A stretch of DNA of 64,000 nucleotides from Rosenbergiella gaditana (GCF_018494065.1 NZ_JABBFR010000002.1:217833-281832), one strand, 5' to 3'; shown: positions 10,034-19,704, numbered from the stretch's first letter. Numbers and translations: made by a program. The notes: generated from the letters alone by a model not told the origin.

Positions 10034-10444
10034 TTATCCTTGGATAGCACTACTCATCCACTTAAATTGATTGGAGAGGTAAGTTAAATCTGTCTGGTAA
10101 TTCACACTATTTTCTGAAAAAGCGACCCTTTCTCTATCCATGTCAACGGTATTCCCATCCGCCGAAGGTTGGTCAGGGACGCGATACATCAAGGGTAGGG
10201 TATGGGTAGGAATTGCCTTACCGGCAATGTGTCCTGCTGCGGTGAGTCGTAAGCTCATCCCTTCAGCTATCAAAGGCTCACGATTCAACGCTTTCTTAAG
10301 CGACGCTGCAAAAGGGATATCTCGAGCTTGATAACCGGGTGTATCAGCATTGGCGATATTTGCGGCCAATACAGCTTGGCGTTGTGTGCGTAAGGCAAGC
10401 GCTTTGCTTGCGAAGTCGAGTGTTTGGTCTAAACGATCCATCAT
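10034..10444 (-). CDS. flgB: Flagellar proximal rod protein FlgB
   Basis: 136 aa. N-terminus [43 protein letters not shown] is the FlgB/rod signature. First gene of the long minus-strand operon flgB to flgJ, divergent from flgA. The 150-bp space to the flgA start should hold the FlhDC-dependent class II promoters. Confidence 0.95.
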   Translation of the reverse strand: MMDRLDQTLDFASKALALRTQRQAVLAANIANADTPGYQARDIPFAASLKKALNREPLIAEGMSLRLTAAGHIAGKAIPTHTLPLMYRVPDQPSADGNTVDMDRERVAFSENSVNYQTDLTYLSNQFKWMSSAIQG

Positions 10445-10594
10445 AACGTTATCCTTACTAACAGAATGTTTCGCAGAATACGTTAATCATTACTCTGTAA
10501 ATCGTTAGAACAGTCGACAAAACAGACAGCAATTCCTCGCTTGACCCTCGATGACGAGGTTTACACTTTCTGTTTTCTTAGCGGGAGGAATAGA
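10445..10594. promoter_or_regulatory. Divergent flgB / flgA regulatory region
   Basis: 150 bp between the divergent starts of flgB and flgA. In Enterobacterales this interval carries FlhD4C2-activated class II promoters in both directions. I could not identify a convincing FlhDC box by eye, so only the context supports the call. It is AT-rich at 10490-10540. A GGGAGGA ribosome binding site precedes the flgA ATG. Confidence 0.45.
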
Positions 10595-11239
10595 ATGAAA
10601 TTTCTCTGGATTGGACTAGGCTGGATGGTGGCAATGCAAGCCTCAGCTGATCCCCTATCGGCACAGGTGTTAGCTTTCTTTAAGCAGCGTGAACCGGATT
10701 ATGCACAAACTCTGCAAGTCGAAATGTTATGGGAAACTCCCAAAACCCTGTCATGCTCTACACCGAGTTTCAGTTTACCCAGCAATAGCCGTCGCTGGGG
10801 AACCCTGACACTTAGCGCCCGTTGTCGCCAACAAGTCGCTATATTAAGAGTTTCGGTGAAAGTTAGCGGTAAGTATTACCGTAATAAACAACGGCTACAG
10901 CAAGGTTCCCTGTTGACTGTCGATAACATTGAAACCCGCTTCGGGCGACTTGATAAACTGCCTGTAAACAGTTGGCTAACGCCCTTGCCGCTCCCTTTAC
11001 TCGCCTTGCAAACGCTGCCTGCCGGGACAATATTGACTAAAAACCAATTCCGTAAGCCATGGATCATCAAACAAGGTCAATCCGTTCCGATAACCTTAGT
11101 CGGCAATGGTTTTCACATCGCAGGACGGGGTACCGCATTAGATAATGCCGCCATAAATCAATCCCTCAGGATACGCCTTGATAATGGCCAACGTTTAACC
11201 GCTACCGTTAATGCGAACGGCGAGTTAATGGTGAAATAA
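10595..11239 (+). CDS. flgA: P-ring assembly chaperone FlgA
   Basis: 214 aa from the ATG at 10595, which follows GGGAGGAAT and starts a Sec signal peptide (MKFLWIGLGWMVAMQASA). An upstream in-frame ATG at 10541 would add 18 residues before the signal. FlgA is the periplasmic chaperone needed for FlgI to form the P ring. The C-terminal SAF-like domain is recognisable (VNSWLTPLPLPLLALQTLPAGTILTKNQ, GQSVPITLVGNGFHIAGRGTALDNA). Divergent from flgB and upstream of flgM. Confidence 0.94.
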   Translation: MKFLWIGLGWMVAMQASADPLSAQVLAFFKQREPDYAQTLQVEMLWETPKTLSCSTPSFSLPSNSRRWGTLTLSARCRQQVAILRVSVKVSGKYYRNKQRLQQGSLLTVDNIETRFGRLDKLPVNSWLTPLPLPLLALQTLPAGTILTKNQFRKPWIIKQGQSVPITLVGNGFHIAGRGTALDNAAINQSLRIRLDNGQRLTATVNANGELMVK

Positions 11240-11256
11240 TTACCGAATAAAATTTA

Positions 11257-11283
11257 TAAAGTTTTTCGCTTTCTGGCCGATAA
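11257..11283 (+). promoter_or_regulatory. Sigma-28 (FliA) promoter for flgM
   Basis: TAAAGTTT at 11257-11264, an 11-base spacer, and GCCGATAA at 11276-11283: a perfect match to the enterobacterial FliA consensus. It lies 46 bp before the flgM ATG, giving flgMN a class III promoter besides read-through from flgA. Confidence 0.93.
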
Positions 11284-11329
11284 AAAAACAGCCCTCATTT
11301 AACATTGCTATTTTTTGCAAGGACAGAGT

Positions 11330-11629
11330 ATGAGTATAGAAAAAATGCCACCTATTACAGGGATGAATAATAATACGGTGCATGGCCAAGCGCGCTCCCA
11401 AGGCCTGGTTGCAGGACAAAAAAAGTCCACCACGGCTCCTCGCGTCGATAACCCGAGCGACAGCGTTGATATCAGTCATTCACTGTCGCGCGTTGCCCAT
11501 CTAGACCACGATGATATCGATAGTGCAAAAGTCCAACGCCTACGGCAATCGATCGCTGAAGGGCGTTACCAAACTGATAGCGGGAAAATCGCTGATGCTC
11601 TCATTGCTCTTAGGAAGGGAGGCGTGTGA
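11330..11629 (+). CDS. flgM: Anti-sigma-28 factor FlgM
   Basis: 99 aa from the ATG at 11330 (AAGGACAG precedes it; a TTG five codons earlier is less likely). FlgM binds FliA until the hook is finished and is then exported. The N-terminus MSIEKMPPI resembles E. coli MSIDRTSPL. The C-terminal sigma-binding half is clear (VQRLRQSIAEGRYQTDSGKIADALIAL). The middle is low complexity and disordered, as expected. Overlaps the flgN start. Confidence 0.94.
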   Translation: MSIEKMPPITGMNNNTVHGQARSQGLVAGQKKSTTAPRVDNPSDSVDISHSLSRVAHLDHDDIDSAKVQRLRQSIAEGRYQTDSGKIADALIALRKGGV

Positions 11630-12054
11630 TGCACGACCGTTATCAATCGTTAAACACCGTTCTAAACAGCCTTTACCAAGTCTTAGCCTCGTTACACCAT
11701 GTTATGGATGAGGAGCAACGACAACTCATGATGGCGACCCCTGATGGACGTCGTTTAATGAGTTTAAGCGAAGATAAACAGTCGCTGCTTGTTACCTTGA
11801 CCTTTGTTGAGCAACGGCGAGCAGAAGCGGAAACACAATTAGCGTTACGTCCCCCCTACAGCGAAAATTCCGCCTTAACTGCGCTGTGGCAGAGAATCGC
11901 CCCCTTGGCCCAGCAGCTCGCCGAACAAAACCAACATACGGCATTGATGCTGAACCAACAGCTCACCTGGACAGAGCAGGTGCTGGGTATCTTACAGCCA
12001 CTGCAAGCCCAGCGTTTTTATGGGCCGGACGGCCATCCGGTCATGGGACGATAA
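11629..12054 (+). CDS. flgN: FlgK/FlgL export chaperone FlgN
   Basis: 141 aa. The ATG at 11629 overlaps the flgM stop (TGATG); a GTG one codon earlier is also possible. FlgN-family features are an all-helical protein with a first helix (SLNTVLNSLYQVLASLHHVMDEEQRQLM) and a C-terminal region that binds FlgK and FlgL. Length matches E. coli (138 aa). It is convergent with murJ with only three bases between the stop codons and no hairpin. Confidence 0.9.
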   Translation: MHDRYQSLNTVLNSLYQVLASLHHVMDEEQRQLMMATPDGRRLMSLSEDKQSLLVTLTFVEQRRAEAETQLALRPPYSENSALTALWQRIAPLAQQLAEQNQHTALMLNQQLTWTEQVLGILQPLQAQRFYGPDGHPVMGR

Positions 12055-12057
12055 GGA

Positions 12058-13596
12058 TTACGACAAACTCCGACGAGAGAAATCTTTTACACGGAACCCG
12101 AGTAGCGCAAGGGTAACAAAGAAACTCACACCGCCTGCGGCACAGACTGCAGTAAGACGCAGTAAGCGTTCAACCATCAACCCTTGGCCCCATGCTGGCA
12201 TCCATTGCAAAACGCCATAAAGCACGGCGGCCATGACTAAGACGGCCACAATCAATCGGATCAGAAAAGTTGCCCATCCTGCTTGAGGAATAAAGAATTT
12301 TTTCTTACGCAGTTGCCAATAGAGCAGCGCAGCATTTAAACAAGCGGCTAATCCGATTGAAAGTGATAACCCCGCATGCTTCAGCGGACCGATAAAGGCT
12401 AAATTCATTACCTGCGTCATAATCAGCGTCATGATGGCAATTTTAACCGGGGTTTTAATATCCTGACGTGAGTAAAAGCCTGGCGCAAGCACCTTCACCA
12501 CAATAAGTCCCACTAGGCCAATGGAGTAAGCCACCAGCGCACGCTCTGTCATTGCCGCATCAAAAGCAGAAAATTTGCCATATTGAAACAGTGCAGAGGT
12601 CAATGGCCCCGCTAAAATACCCAGGGCTACTGCACTGGGTAATGCCAGCAGCAAACATAAACGCAATCCCCAATCCATTAGACGGGAGTACTCGTCGAAG
12701 TTACCGCTAGAAAAACTGCGGGATAGTGAAGGTAATAAAATCGTCCCTAATGCCACCCCTAACACCCCAGAAGGAAACTCCATCAAGCGGTCCGCGTAAT
12801 ACATCCACGATACCGATCCAGAGACCAAGAAAGAGGCGAAAATAGTATTGATAATCAGGGAGATTTGACTCACAGAAACGCCTAAAATAGCCGGCCCCAT
12901 CTGACGTAAAACGCGCCAAACGCCTGCATCCTTTAAGTTAATCCGTGGCAGCACTAACATCCCAATTTTTTTAAGATGGGGAAGCTGGTAGCCGAGTTGT
13001 AAAATACCCCCTACCACCACCGCCCAAGCCAGCGCCATGACCGGCGGATGGAAATAGCGCGACCCGATAAGGGCAAAACCAATCATACTGACATTGAGCA
13101 ACGTCGGCGCAAAGGCCGGGACGGAAAAACGGTTCCACGTATTCAGAATAGCGCCGAGTAAAGAGGCAATGGAAATTAACAGGATATAAGGAAAAGTAAC
13201 CCGTAATAATGCGGTGGTTAACGCAAATTTATCGGCCGTATCCGCAAAACCTGGAGCAGTAACATAAATCACCCAGGGGGCAGCGATAATCCCTGCGACA
13301 GTAACTAGCGCTAGCACTAAGGTTAATAATCCTGCCACGTAGGAGACAAAAATCCGCGTTGCCTCCTCACCCTGCTTACTTTTATATTCGGCCAAAATCG
13401 GTACGAAGGCTTGTGAGAATGCGCCCTCTGCGAAGATACGACGTAGTAAATTTGGTAATTTAAAGGCGACAAAGAAGGCATCCGTCGCCATCCCCGCACC
13501 AAATACACGCGCCACGATAGCATCGCGCGCAAAACCCAGCACCCGTGAGAAAAGTGTCATGGAACTCACGGCCGCTAATGATTTAAGTAAATTCAT
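12058..13596 (-). CDS. murJ: Lipid II flippase MurJ (MviN)
   Basis: 512 aa, the family length. MurJ moves lipid-linked peptidoglycan precursors across the inner membrane; it is of the MOP superfamily with 14 predicted membrane segments. N-terminus [67 protein letters not shown] is strongly conserved and contains the Arg residues of the central cavity (RD, R52-type LRR). Its E. coli neighbours yceH and mviM are missing here, and rimJ follows directly upstream on the same strand. Confidence 0.97.
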   Translation of the reverse strand: MNLLKSLAAVSSMTLFSRVLGFARDAIVARVFGAGMATDAFFVAFKLPNLLRRIFAEGAFSQAFVPILAEYKSKQGEEATRIFVSYVAGLLTLVLALVTVAGIIAAPWVIYVTAPGFADTADKFALTTALLRVTFPYILLISIASLLGAILNTWNRFSVPAFAPTLLNVSMIGFALIGSRYFHPPVMALAWAVVVGGILQLGYQLPHLKKIGMLVLPRINLKDAGVWRVLRQMGPAILGVSVSQISLIINTIFASFLVSGSVSWMYYADRLMEFPSGVLGVALGTILLPSLSRSFSSGNFDEYSRLMDWGLRLCLLLALPSAVALGILAGPLTSALFQYGKFSAFDAAMTERALVAYSIGLVGLIVVKVLAPGFYSRQDIKTPVKIAIMTLIMTQVMNLAFIGPLKHAGLSLSIGLAACLNAALLYWQLRKKKFFIPQAGWATFLIRLIVAVLVMAAVLYGVLQWMPAWGQGLMVERLLRLTAVCAAGGVSFFVTLALLGFRVKDFSRRSLS

Positions 13597-13711
13597 AAAA
13601 GAAAAAAATCCTGAATAATCGACAATTTAGGGTGTGCCACACTATTAATGCTGGCTAGTGTACTGCCATTCCTAGAAATAATCAGTTCCGATTGTTACCA
13701 GTCATGACGAC

Positions 13712-14287
13712 TTAGCGCGCAGTAGGGGTGATTAATGCCGTCAATACATGATCTTCCCACTGCCCGTTGATTTTAAGGTAATCTCGGGCATAACCCTCTT
13801 TTTCGAAACCCAAGCGCTGTAAGAGTGCCCCACTTCGCTGATTGCGTGGCATATAGTTTGCCATAATTCGATGAATATGCTGCTGCTTTTGTAGATAAGG
13901 GATCATGACGGATAAGCCTTCGAACATTAGCCCCTTTCCTTGCTGTGCTGCCGCCAGTGAATACCCTAAATAGCAAGCATGAAAACAACCGCGGATCACT
14001 TGGGTAAAGTTCGCCACCCCCCATAGCTGTTGTTGGTTAGGATCCATCAGCAAAAAATAGAACGCCTCGCCCTGTTTTTGTTGTATGCCCATCAACTGTA
14101 ATCGAGCATCCCAGCCGTGATGCTGGAAATAACTCTCATCGCGTAATGGCTCCCAGGGCCGGAGATAATCACGGTTTTCTTGATAATAATCGGTCAACAA
14201 CCAACTGTCCCGTTCTGCGACGGTTCTGATATGCATCTTTTCAGAAGTCAGCGATATTCTCGGGCTAGATGAGCGATAGCCAAACAT
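13712..14287 (-). CDS. rimJ: Ribosomal protein uS5 N-acetyltransferase RimJ
   Basis: 191 aa from the ATG at 14287 (GGAGAC upstream; the frame is open for seven further codons). RimJ acetylates the N-terminal alanine of ribosomal protein S5. The GNAT fold is visible: [23 protein letters not shown], then [16 protein letters not shown], the acetyl-CoA loop region ([17 protein letters not shown]), and the end ([43 protein letters not shown]), all typical of RimJ. Same strand as murJ, about 115 bp upstream. Confidence 0.94.
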   Translation of the reverse strand: MFGYRSSSPRISLTSEKMHIRTVAERDSWLLTDYYQENRDYLRPWEPLRDESYFQHHGWDARLQLMGIQQKQGEAFYFLLMDPNQQQLWGVANFTQVIRGCFHACYLGYSLAAAQQGKGLMFEGLSVMIPYLQKQQHIHRIMANYMPRNQRSGALLQRLGFEKEGYARDYLKINGQWEDHVLTALITPTAR

Positions 14288-14440
14288 AATGTCTCCAGTG
14301 AAACCCAATAAGAGGTGATTATTTGCTAATTAGGTCAATGAGTAAAGTCGTGATGAGTATTTCCCCGTTTGGCAGAAACCGCAGCCTGACGTACAATTAT
14401 TCTCTATAGAAGATTGATTCCCTTAAGAATAGGACTGACT

Positions 14441-15088
14441 ATGCATCTTTATGTTTATGACCACTGCCCGTTCTGTGTGAAAGCGCGGATGATTTTTGGT
14501 TTACATCAGCAGCCGGTTGAACTCTCTTTCTTGCTCAATGATGACGAAGAGACGCCCAATAAGTTGATCGGAAAAAAGATGTTACCTATTTTAGTCAAAG
14601 ACGATTGCAGTGCGATGGGCGAAAGCTTGGATATTGTCGACTATATTGAGTCGCGCTCAGCCACTCCACGACTCTCCACAACAACGTCTCCGGCTCTGGC
14701 TCAGTGGTTAGCAGAAGTGGGAACTTATATTAATAAATTGCTATTACCTATCATGCCGACTACCGACTTTGCGGAGTTCTCGACCCCGTCCTCTCGCGAC
14801 TATTACTCGGCTAAAAAGCAAGCTTATATTGGGGACTTTGATTCTCTTCGTGAGCAACGCGCTATGCTGGTGGAAAAAATTAATCAGGACCTCATACGTC
14901 TGGCAGATATCATAAAGTCGCCTCACGCCGTTAATGGCACACTTTCCTATGATGATATCCACCTGTTCCCGGTTCTGCGCAACCTTACTTTGGTTAAAGC
15001 GATCACTTGGCCTGCACCGGTAGCCGCCCTGCGTGATTCGCTCTCGGCGCAAACAGCCGTTCCCTTACTGTTTGATTTAGCACACTAG
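14441..15088 (+). CDS. grxB: Glutaredoxin 2
   Basis: 215 aa, equal to E. coli Grx2. GST-like glutaredoxin that reduces protein disulfides with glutathione. The CPFC active site sits at residues 9-12 of MHLYVYDHCPFCVKARMIFGL. The N-terminal thioredoxin domain is followed by a helical GST-C domain (from about residue 75). The ATG at 14441 was chosen over an in-frame upstream start because it gives the exact family N-terminus. Followed by yceB after 12 bp, as in E. coli. Confidence 0.95.
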   Translation: MHLYVYDHCPFCVKARMIFGLHQQPVELSFLLNDDEETPNKLIGKKMLPILVKDDCSAMGESLDIVDYIESRSATPRLSTTTSPALAQWLAEVGTYINKLLLPIMPTTDFAEFSTPSSRDYYSAKKQAYIGDFDSLREQRAMLVEKINQDLIRLADIIKSPHAVNGTLSYDDIHLFPVLRNLTLVKAITWPAPVAALRDSLSAQTAVPLLFDLAH

Positions 15089-15100
15089 AGGTTTATTAAC

Positions 15101-15661
15101 ATGCGTAAGTGTTTTTCAATTATGGTGATCTGCTGCAGTGTGCTGTTAGCCGGCTGTGATCACTTGGCGTCTTATTCGCTTAGCGAACAGGAAATTAACC
15201 AGAGCCTGAGCAAGCATGCAGCGTTTGAAAAAGATATTGGTATCAATGGATTAGCCAATGCGCATATTACGTTGGATACATTGCACACCGAAATTGGCCG
15301 AGCCGTCGACAACCAAGTGGTGCTGTCTGGCCATGCCAAGGTTGATTTTGCCTCACTGTTCGGGCAACAAAAAGCCGACCTAAACTTGAAAATGAGTGCG
15401 GTACCGGTCTTCAACCGCGAGCAAGGTGCGGTCTACCTTCATGACATCACTATTCTTGATGCGCAGGCCCAGCCGCAAAAAGTCCAAGGCGTGGTTGAGA
15501 GTCTTAAACCGTTATTGGCTACATCATTACGCGATTACTTCAATCAGCAACCAGCGTGGATATTGAGTAGCGACCGTTCGAAGGCGGAATCCTTAGCGAA
15601 AAAATATGCCACCGGTATTGAGGTTAAACCGGGTGAGTTAGTCATCCCATTAGCGCCCTAA
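15101..15661 (+). CDS. yceB: YceB family lipoprotein (DUF1439)
   Basis: 186 aa. Signal peptide with lipobox (LLAGCDHL) gives a lipid-anchored periplasmic protein. The DUF1439 body is recognised by YSLSEQEINQSLSKHAAFEKDIG and the C-terminal KYATGIEVKPGELVIPL. No biochemical function is established for the family; its fold resembles lipid-binding tubular proteins, which is general knowledge rather than something seen here. Likely co-transcribed with grxB. Confidence 0.9.
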   Translation: MRKCFSIMVICCSVLLAGCDHLASYSLSEQEINQSLSKHAAFEKDIGINGLANAHITLDTLHTEIGRAVDNQVVLSGHAKVDFASLFGQQKADLNLKMSAVPVFNREQGAVYLHDITILDAQAQPQKVQGVVESLKPLLATSLRDYFNQQPAWILSSDRSKAESLAKKYATGIEVKPGELVIPLAP

Positions 15662-15670
15662 CCTCTCCTC

Positions 15671-15700
15671 ACGCCTGCTCTCCCCCGCAGGCGTTTACCT
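15671..15700 (+). terminator. Probable terminator after yceB
   Basis: Stem ACGCCTGC (15671-15678) and GCAGGCGT (15687-15694), 8 bp, with loop TCTCCCCC. Followed by TTACCTTTACG, a weak U-run. Confidence 0.6.
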
Positions 15701-15856
15701 TTACGTCCGGTTTTTATCAATTCTTTAAAGAGTGCCTTATAAGTCCTAATCACTTCCCGTAGTACCACTGTCTTTCAGTCACCCTTCCTCAACGAGCACC
15801 AAATGTATAAAAAAGTTAAACTAATGACCTTGCTAAACATATGTATTACAATAACG

Positions 15857-15877
15857 ATACAAAAATATAATTTGTAT
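15857..15877. promoter_or_regulatory. 21-bp palindrome upstream of the first dehydrogenase operon (candidate operator)
   Basis: Perfect inverted repeat ATACAAA (15857-15863), seven-base AT spacer, TTTGTAT (15871-15877), 23 bp before the proposed start of the operon. A related partial copy (TGTATTACAA) lies just upstream at about 15842-15852. The size and two-fold symmetry fit a dimeric repressor site overlapping or following the promoter. No regulator gene is adjacent. Confidence 0.5.
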
Positions 15878-15900
15878 AACTAATTGTGAGCATAATTACG

Positions 15901-16632
15901 ATGTTGTTGCAGAAACCCACCAGTAGGAGAAAGTTCCTATTAGCCTCATTAATGGCACTGCCGCTAACCGAGTTAGTCCTTAAGGGGCTGACGGCGGCTG
16001 AGGCCGCTGAGCTAGCGGCCCCCGATCTAAATGCCTATCAACCGCACTTCTTCTCTACCGAGGAGTGGCAATTTATCCTTGCGGCAACCGATCGGCTGAT
16101 CCCAGCCGGGGGACAAGGTAAAGCGCCTGGCGCTTTAGAAACCAACGTACCTATCTTTATTGACCAACAACTGCACGATCCCACTTTTGGTAAAGAGATC
16201 TACATGCAAGGTCCTTTCCCTGCCAATCTTCCCGCCACCTTAGGCTACCAGATCCCTTGTTACCCACAGCAAATCTATCAATTAGGGATCGCGGCAATCA
16301 ATCAGTGGTGCCATCAACAGCACGGCAAAAGCTTTGCTCAATTGGCTCACCCCGAGCAACAGCAGGTGCTCTCTTTGGCAGAAAAAGGAACGTTACCTTT
16401 TGAGCAGAGCCAAGATAGCGCTTCTCTCAGCGCCTCACAGTTCTTTAGTCAACTGCTTAACGATACCAAACATGGCTATCTCGCCGACCCGATGTATGGC
16501 GGTAATAAAGGCATGAAAGCATGGATTGCGATTGGCTTTCCCGGCGCACGCGCCAGCTATCTAGAGTGGGTAAAGCAACATAATGTGCAATACCCTTTAG
16601 GCCCAGTCAGTATCCAAAGCGTGCAAGCATAA
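15901..16632 (+). CDS. Gluconate 2-dehydrogenase-type complex, small (subunit 3) protein
   Basis: 243 aa from ATG 15901; a GTG at 15886 in the same frame is the alternative, and neither has a good Shine-Dalgarno. The N-terminus carries a twin-arginine signal (TSRRKFLLASLMALPL), so the protein is exported folded, most likely carrying the flavoprotein with it. The body matches the gluconate 2-dehydrogenase subunit 3 family (FSTEEWQFILAATDRLIPAG; later YGGNKGMKAWIAIGFPGA). In known complexes this subunit is needed for export and stability of the FAD subunit. First gene of a three-gene operon; 17 bp to the next gene. Confidence 0.87.
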   Translation: MLLQKPTSRRKFLLASLMALPLTELVLKGLTAAEAAELAAPDLNAYQPHFFSTEEWQFILAATDRLIPAGGQGKAPGALETNVPIFIDQQLHDPTFGKEIYMQGPFPANLPATLGYQIPCYPQQIYQLGIAAINQWCHQQHGKSFAQLAHPEQQQVLSLAEKGTLPFEQSQDSASLSASQFFSQLLNDTKHGYLADPMYGGNKGMKAWIAIGFPGARASYLEWVKQHNVQYPLGPVSIQSVQA

Positions 16633-16649
16633 GCGGAGAGCGTTAACAG

Positions 16650-18419
16650 ATGCCAAAAGTAACTAAGCAAGAAGTAGATGTGGTGGTGTGTGGACTAGGC
16701 TGGGCGGGGTCGCTAATGAGTATTGAATTAGCGCAAGCCGGACTGAGCGTTCGTGCCTTGGAAAAAGGCCCCGATCGCGACTATGACGAATTTGCCTACC
16801 CTAAACCCGCCGATGAGTACGCCTATGCGGTACGTAATAAGGTGATGACCACCCCCGCAGAGTCAGCGGTGACTGTTCGTTATGGACTCCAAGATACCGC
16901 CGTACCGACCCGTAAATGGGGCGCCTTTGTGCCAGGCGGTGGGGTTGGGGGATCCGGTATGCACTGGACAGGGGTATTGATCCGCCCAACCCCGACCGAC
17001 CTTAAACTAAAAACCTATGCCGACCAAGCCTATAAACCCGGTATTCTGCAAGAAGATATGCGGATTATGGACTTTCCCTTTAGTTGGCAGGAGATCGAGC
17101 CTTATTACGATAAATTTGAGCGAATTTGTGGCTTATCCGGCAACACGGGTAACCTACGGGGTGAAATACAGCCGGGCGGTGACCCCTTTGAAGGCCCTCG
17201 CTCCCAACCTTACCCACTGCCCGCCTTAGAAGACACGTTAAATAATGTAATGTTCTCCGCTGCAGCCAAAAAGCTGGGTTACCACCCTTTTCCTAACCCC
17301 TCGGCAGCGGCCTCACGGGCGTGGACTAACCCCTATGGCAATACCATCACGCCCTGTAATTACTGTGGCTATTGTTCTAAATATCCCTGCTTGAACTATT
17401 CCAAGGCCTCGCCGCAAACTGCGGTAATGGATGCACTAAAACGTATGGAGAATTTCTCCTATGAAGTCAATGCCGAGGTGACGCGTGTCGTCTTGCATGA
17501 CGATAAAAAGAGTGCGAAAGGGGTTATTTATTATGATGTCGACGGTAACGAGTGCTTCCAACCCGCCAAGATCGTCATTCTCAGTAGTTTCCAATATTAC
17601 AACGTTAGATTGATGCTGCTATCCGGGATCGGAAAGCCCTATAACCCGATCACGGAAGAAGGCGTTGTGGGACGTAACTATGCGTTTCTGAGCAACGGCG
17701 GCGCAACACTGTTTTTCAAAGATAAAAACTTTAATCCCTTCGTCGCAGCCGGACCGACGGGGCAGATGTTTAACGACATCTCACCCGGCAATTTTGATGG
17801 ACCGAGCTTAGGGTTTATCGGCGGCGCGAAAATACACAGTTCACAGGCCACCGGAACACCAATTAGTGCGGCCCTACCTAAAGATACCCCGAAATGGGGC
17901 GCTGGCTGGAAAGAAGGATTAGAAACCTGGTACGGGCACTCTATGAAAGTCAGCATTACCACCACGTGTATGGCCTACCGCGACAGTTATCTGGACCTCG
18001 ACCCAACCTATACCGATAAGTATGGGCAACCTCTGCTACGCATGACGTTCAATTGGAAACGTAATGAATTACTGTTACAGCAACATTTAAAAAGCGTTGT
18101 CGGAGATCTGGTCAAAGAGTTAAATCCAGATAATTTCAGCATGAGTTTCCTCCCGATGGACGCTAACTTCGACCTCACGAAATATGTCTCGACCCATAAC
18201 GTGGGTGGCGCGGTAATGGGCGACAACCCTAACACTTCTGCGTTAAACCGCTATCTCCAAAGTTGGGATGTCCATAATGTCTTCGTGCCTGGGGGTAACG
18301 CTTTCCCACAGAATTTCCAAGCTAACCCCACCGATACGATTGGCGCGATAACCTTGATGGCGGCACAAGCCATTAAAGATCATTATTTAAAAAATCCCGG
18401 CCCATTGGTAGAGGCTTAA
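16650..18419 (+). CDS. Gluconate 2-dehydrogenase-type complex, FAD flavoprotein (GMC family)
   Basis: 589 aa. GMC oxidoreductase with an N-terminal Rossmann motif (GLGWAG, residues 15-20) and a glycine-rich FAD loop (PGGGVGGSGMHWTG, 95-108). A cysteine cluster CNYCGYCSKYPC (Cys236, 239, 242, 247) fits the iron-sulfur cluster described in this dehydrogenase class. Conserved C-terminal catalytic His/Asn region is HNVGGAVMGDNPN and NPTDTIGAITL. It lacks its own signal peptide, so it should travel with the Tat-targeted small subunit. Likely reaction: D-gluconate to 2-keto-D-gluconate in the periplasm; substrate is inferred from family resemblance and could be another sugar acid or polyol. Confidence 0.87.
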   Translation: MPKVTKQEVDVVVCGLGWAGSLMSIELAQAGLSVRALEKGPDRDYDEFAYPKPADEYAYAVRNKVMTTPAESAVTVRYGLQDTAVPTRKWGAFVPGGGVGGSGMHWTGVLIRPTPTDLKLKTYADQAYKPGILQEDMRIMDFPFSWQEIEPYYDKFERICGLSGNTGNLRGEIQPGGDPFEGPRSQPYPLPALEDTLNNVMFSAAAKKLGYHPFPNPSAAASRAWTNPYGNTITPCNYCGYCSKYPCLNYSKASPQTAVMDALKRMENFSYEVNAEVTRVVLHDDKKSAKGVIYYDVDGNECFQPAKIVILSSFQYYNVRLMLLSGIGKPYNPITEEGVVGRNYAFLSNGGATLFFKDKNFNPFVAAGPTGQMFNDISPGNFDGPSLGFIGGAKIHSSQATGTPISAALPKDTPKWGAGWKEGLETWYGHSMKVSITTTCMAYRDSYLDLDPTYTDKYGQPLLRMTFNWKRNELLLQQHLKSVVGDLVKELNPDNFSMSFLPMDANFDLTKYVSTHNVGGAVMGDNPNTSALNRYLQSWDVHNVFVPGGNAFPQNFQANPTDTIGAITLMAAQAIKDHYLKNPGPLVEA

Positions 18420-18423
18420 GCTG

Positions 18424-19680
18424 ATGAAATATTCTTTAATTGCCTTAGCATTATGTACTACTGTCTTGGCCAGCCTCCCTGCCAGAGCAGAGCCTGCTTC
18501 CTCCACCCTTATCCAGCAGGGGGAGTACTTGGCGCGATTAGGTGACTGTATGGCCTGCCATACCGTCGCAGGTAAAGATAATTATGCGGGGGGTTTAGCA
18601 ATAAGCTCGCCGCTTGGAACCATTTATTCAACCAATATTACTCCCGATAAACAGCAAGGTATCGGTAACTTTACCGAGCAGCAATTTGCCGATGCGGTAC
18701 GTAAAGGGGTCTTACCTGATGGTCGCCATCTCTATCCTGCCATGCCTTATCCAGACTATGCGAAGATAAGCGATCAAGATATCAGCGCCCTGTATCACTA
18801 TTTTATGCAAGGGGTGAAACCAAGCTCGCAACAGCCGCCGAAAACCTCGCTAAGCTTTCCTTTCAACCAACGTTGGGGCCTCGCGCTCTGGAATTGGGCC
18901 TTCGTTGATGACCAGCGCTTCACTCCCCTACAAGGTGCCTCGCAGCAGGTGAATCGAGGGGCCTATATCGTTGAGAGCTTGGGTCACTGTGGCAGTTGTC
19001 ACTCCCCTCGCGGACTCGCCATGAACGAGAAAAGTGTGAAAAGCAGTGAAGAAAGTTTTGTTTCGGGCGGAGAACTTAACGGCTGGGCCGTTCCGTCGCT
19101 ACGTGGCATTGCCCGCTGGTCGAAACAAGATATCGTTGATTATCTGCAAACCGGTCGTAATCGCCAGGCAGGGGTTGCGGGGGAGATGACCTCCGTGGTG
19201 GCACACAGTACCGCTTACCTCACCGATGCGGATGCACAAGCCATCGCCACTTACCTGAAAGCCTTGGGGGGAAACCCTCCATTGGACACTGGCAATCCTC
19301 AGGCCGTGCAACAAACGGCGGATAAGTTAACCGCAGCAAAAAATTTAACCGCGGGCGAAACCCTGTATCTCGATAACTGTAATGCCTGTCACTTCGTTAA
19401 TGGAAAAGGTGCCCCCCATGCCTTCCCCGCCCTTGATCAGGCATCGATTGTCAACGCCGATAATCCGACCGGGCTAATTCATATTATCCTTGCGGGGGCG
19501 CAGTTACCTTCCACCGCCAAATCGGCTTCAGCCTTAAAAATGCCAGGATTTTCCCAGCGTCTGACGGATCCGCAGATTGCCGAGTTGGCGACGTTTATTC
19601 GCCGAGGATGGAGTAACCAGGCTGACGCGGTAACCGCTGAACAAGTTAAGGCGGTACGCGAACAGTTAGCCAAGCCTTAG
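18424..19680 (+). CDS. Gluconate 2-dehydrogenase-type complex, triheme cytochrome c subunit
   Basis: 418 aa. Sec signal peptide (MKYSLIALALCTTVLASLPARA) and three c-type haem sites: CMACH (42-46), CGSCH (189-193) and CNACH (319-323). It accepts electrons from the flavoprotein and passes them to ubiquinone at the membrane. The gene starts four bases after the flavoprotein stop. Unlike the paralogue at 37573, it ends (VREQLAKP) without a C-terminal membrane anchor, so membrane contact would need an amphipathic segment or retained signal. Confidence 0.9.
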   Translation: MKYSLIALALCTTVLASLPARAEPASSTLIQQGEYLARLGDCMACHTVAGKDNYAGGLAISSPLGTIYSTNITPDKQQGIGNFTEQQFADAVRKGVLPDGRHLYPAMPYPDYAKISDQDISALYHYFMQGVKPSSQQPPKTSLSFPFNQRWGLALWNWAFVDDQRFTPLQGASQQVNRGAYIVESLGHCGSCHSPRGLAMNEKSVKSSEESFVSGGELNGWAVPSLRGIARWSKQDIVDYLQTGRNRQAGVAGEMTSVVAHSTAYLTDADAQAIATYLKALGGNPPLDTGNPQAVQQTADKLTAAKNLTAGETLYLDNCNACHFVNGKGAPHAFPALDQASIVNADNPTGLIHIILAGAQLPSTAKSASALKMPGFSQRLTDPQIAELATFIRRGWSNQADAVTAEQVKAVREQLAKP

Positions 19681-19704
19681 TTTTAGGGCACTGTCCTCTT
19701 ATTC

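Noticed and set aside
15886..15900. GTG at 15886 as start of the first dehydrogenase small subunit
   Set aside because: The ATG five codons later leaves a cleaner Tat n-region; neither has a Shine-Dalgarno, so this is a preference only.
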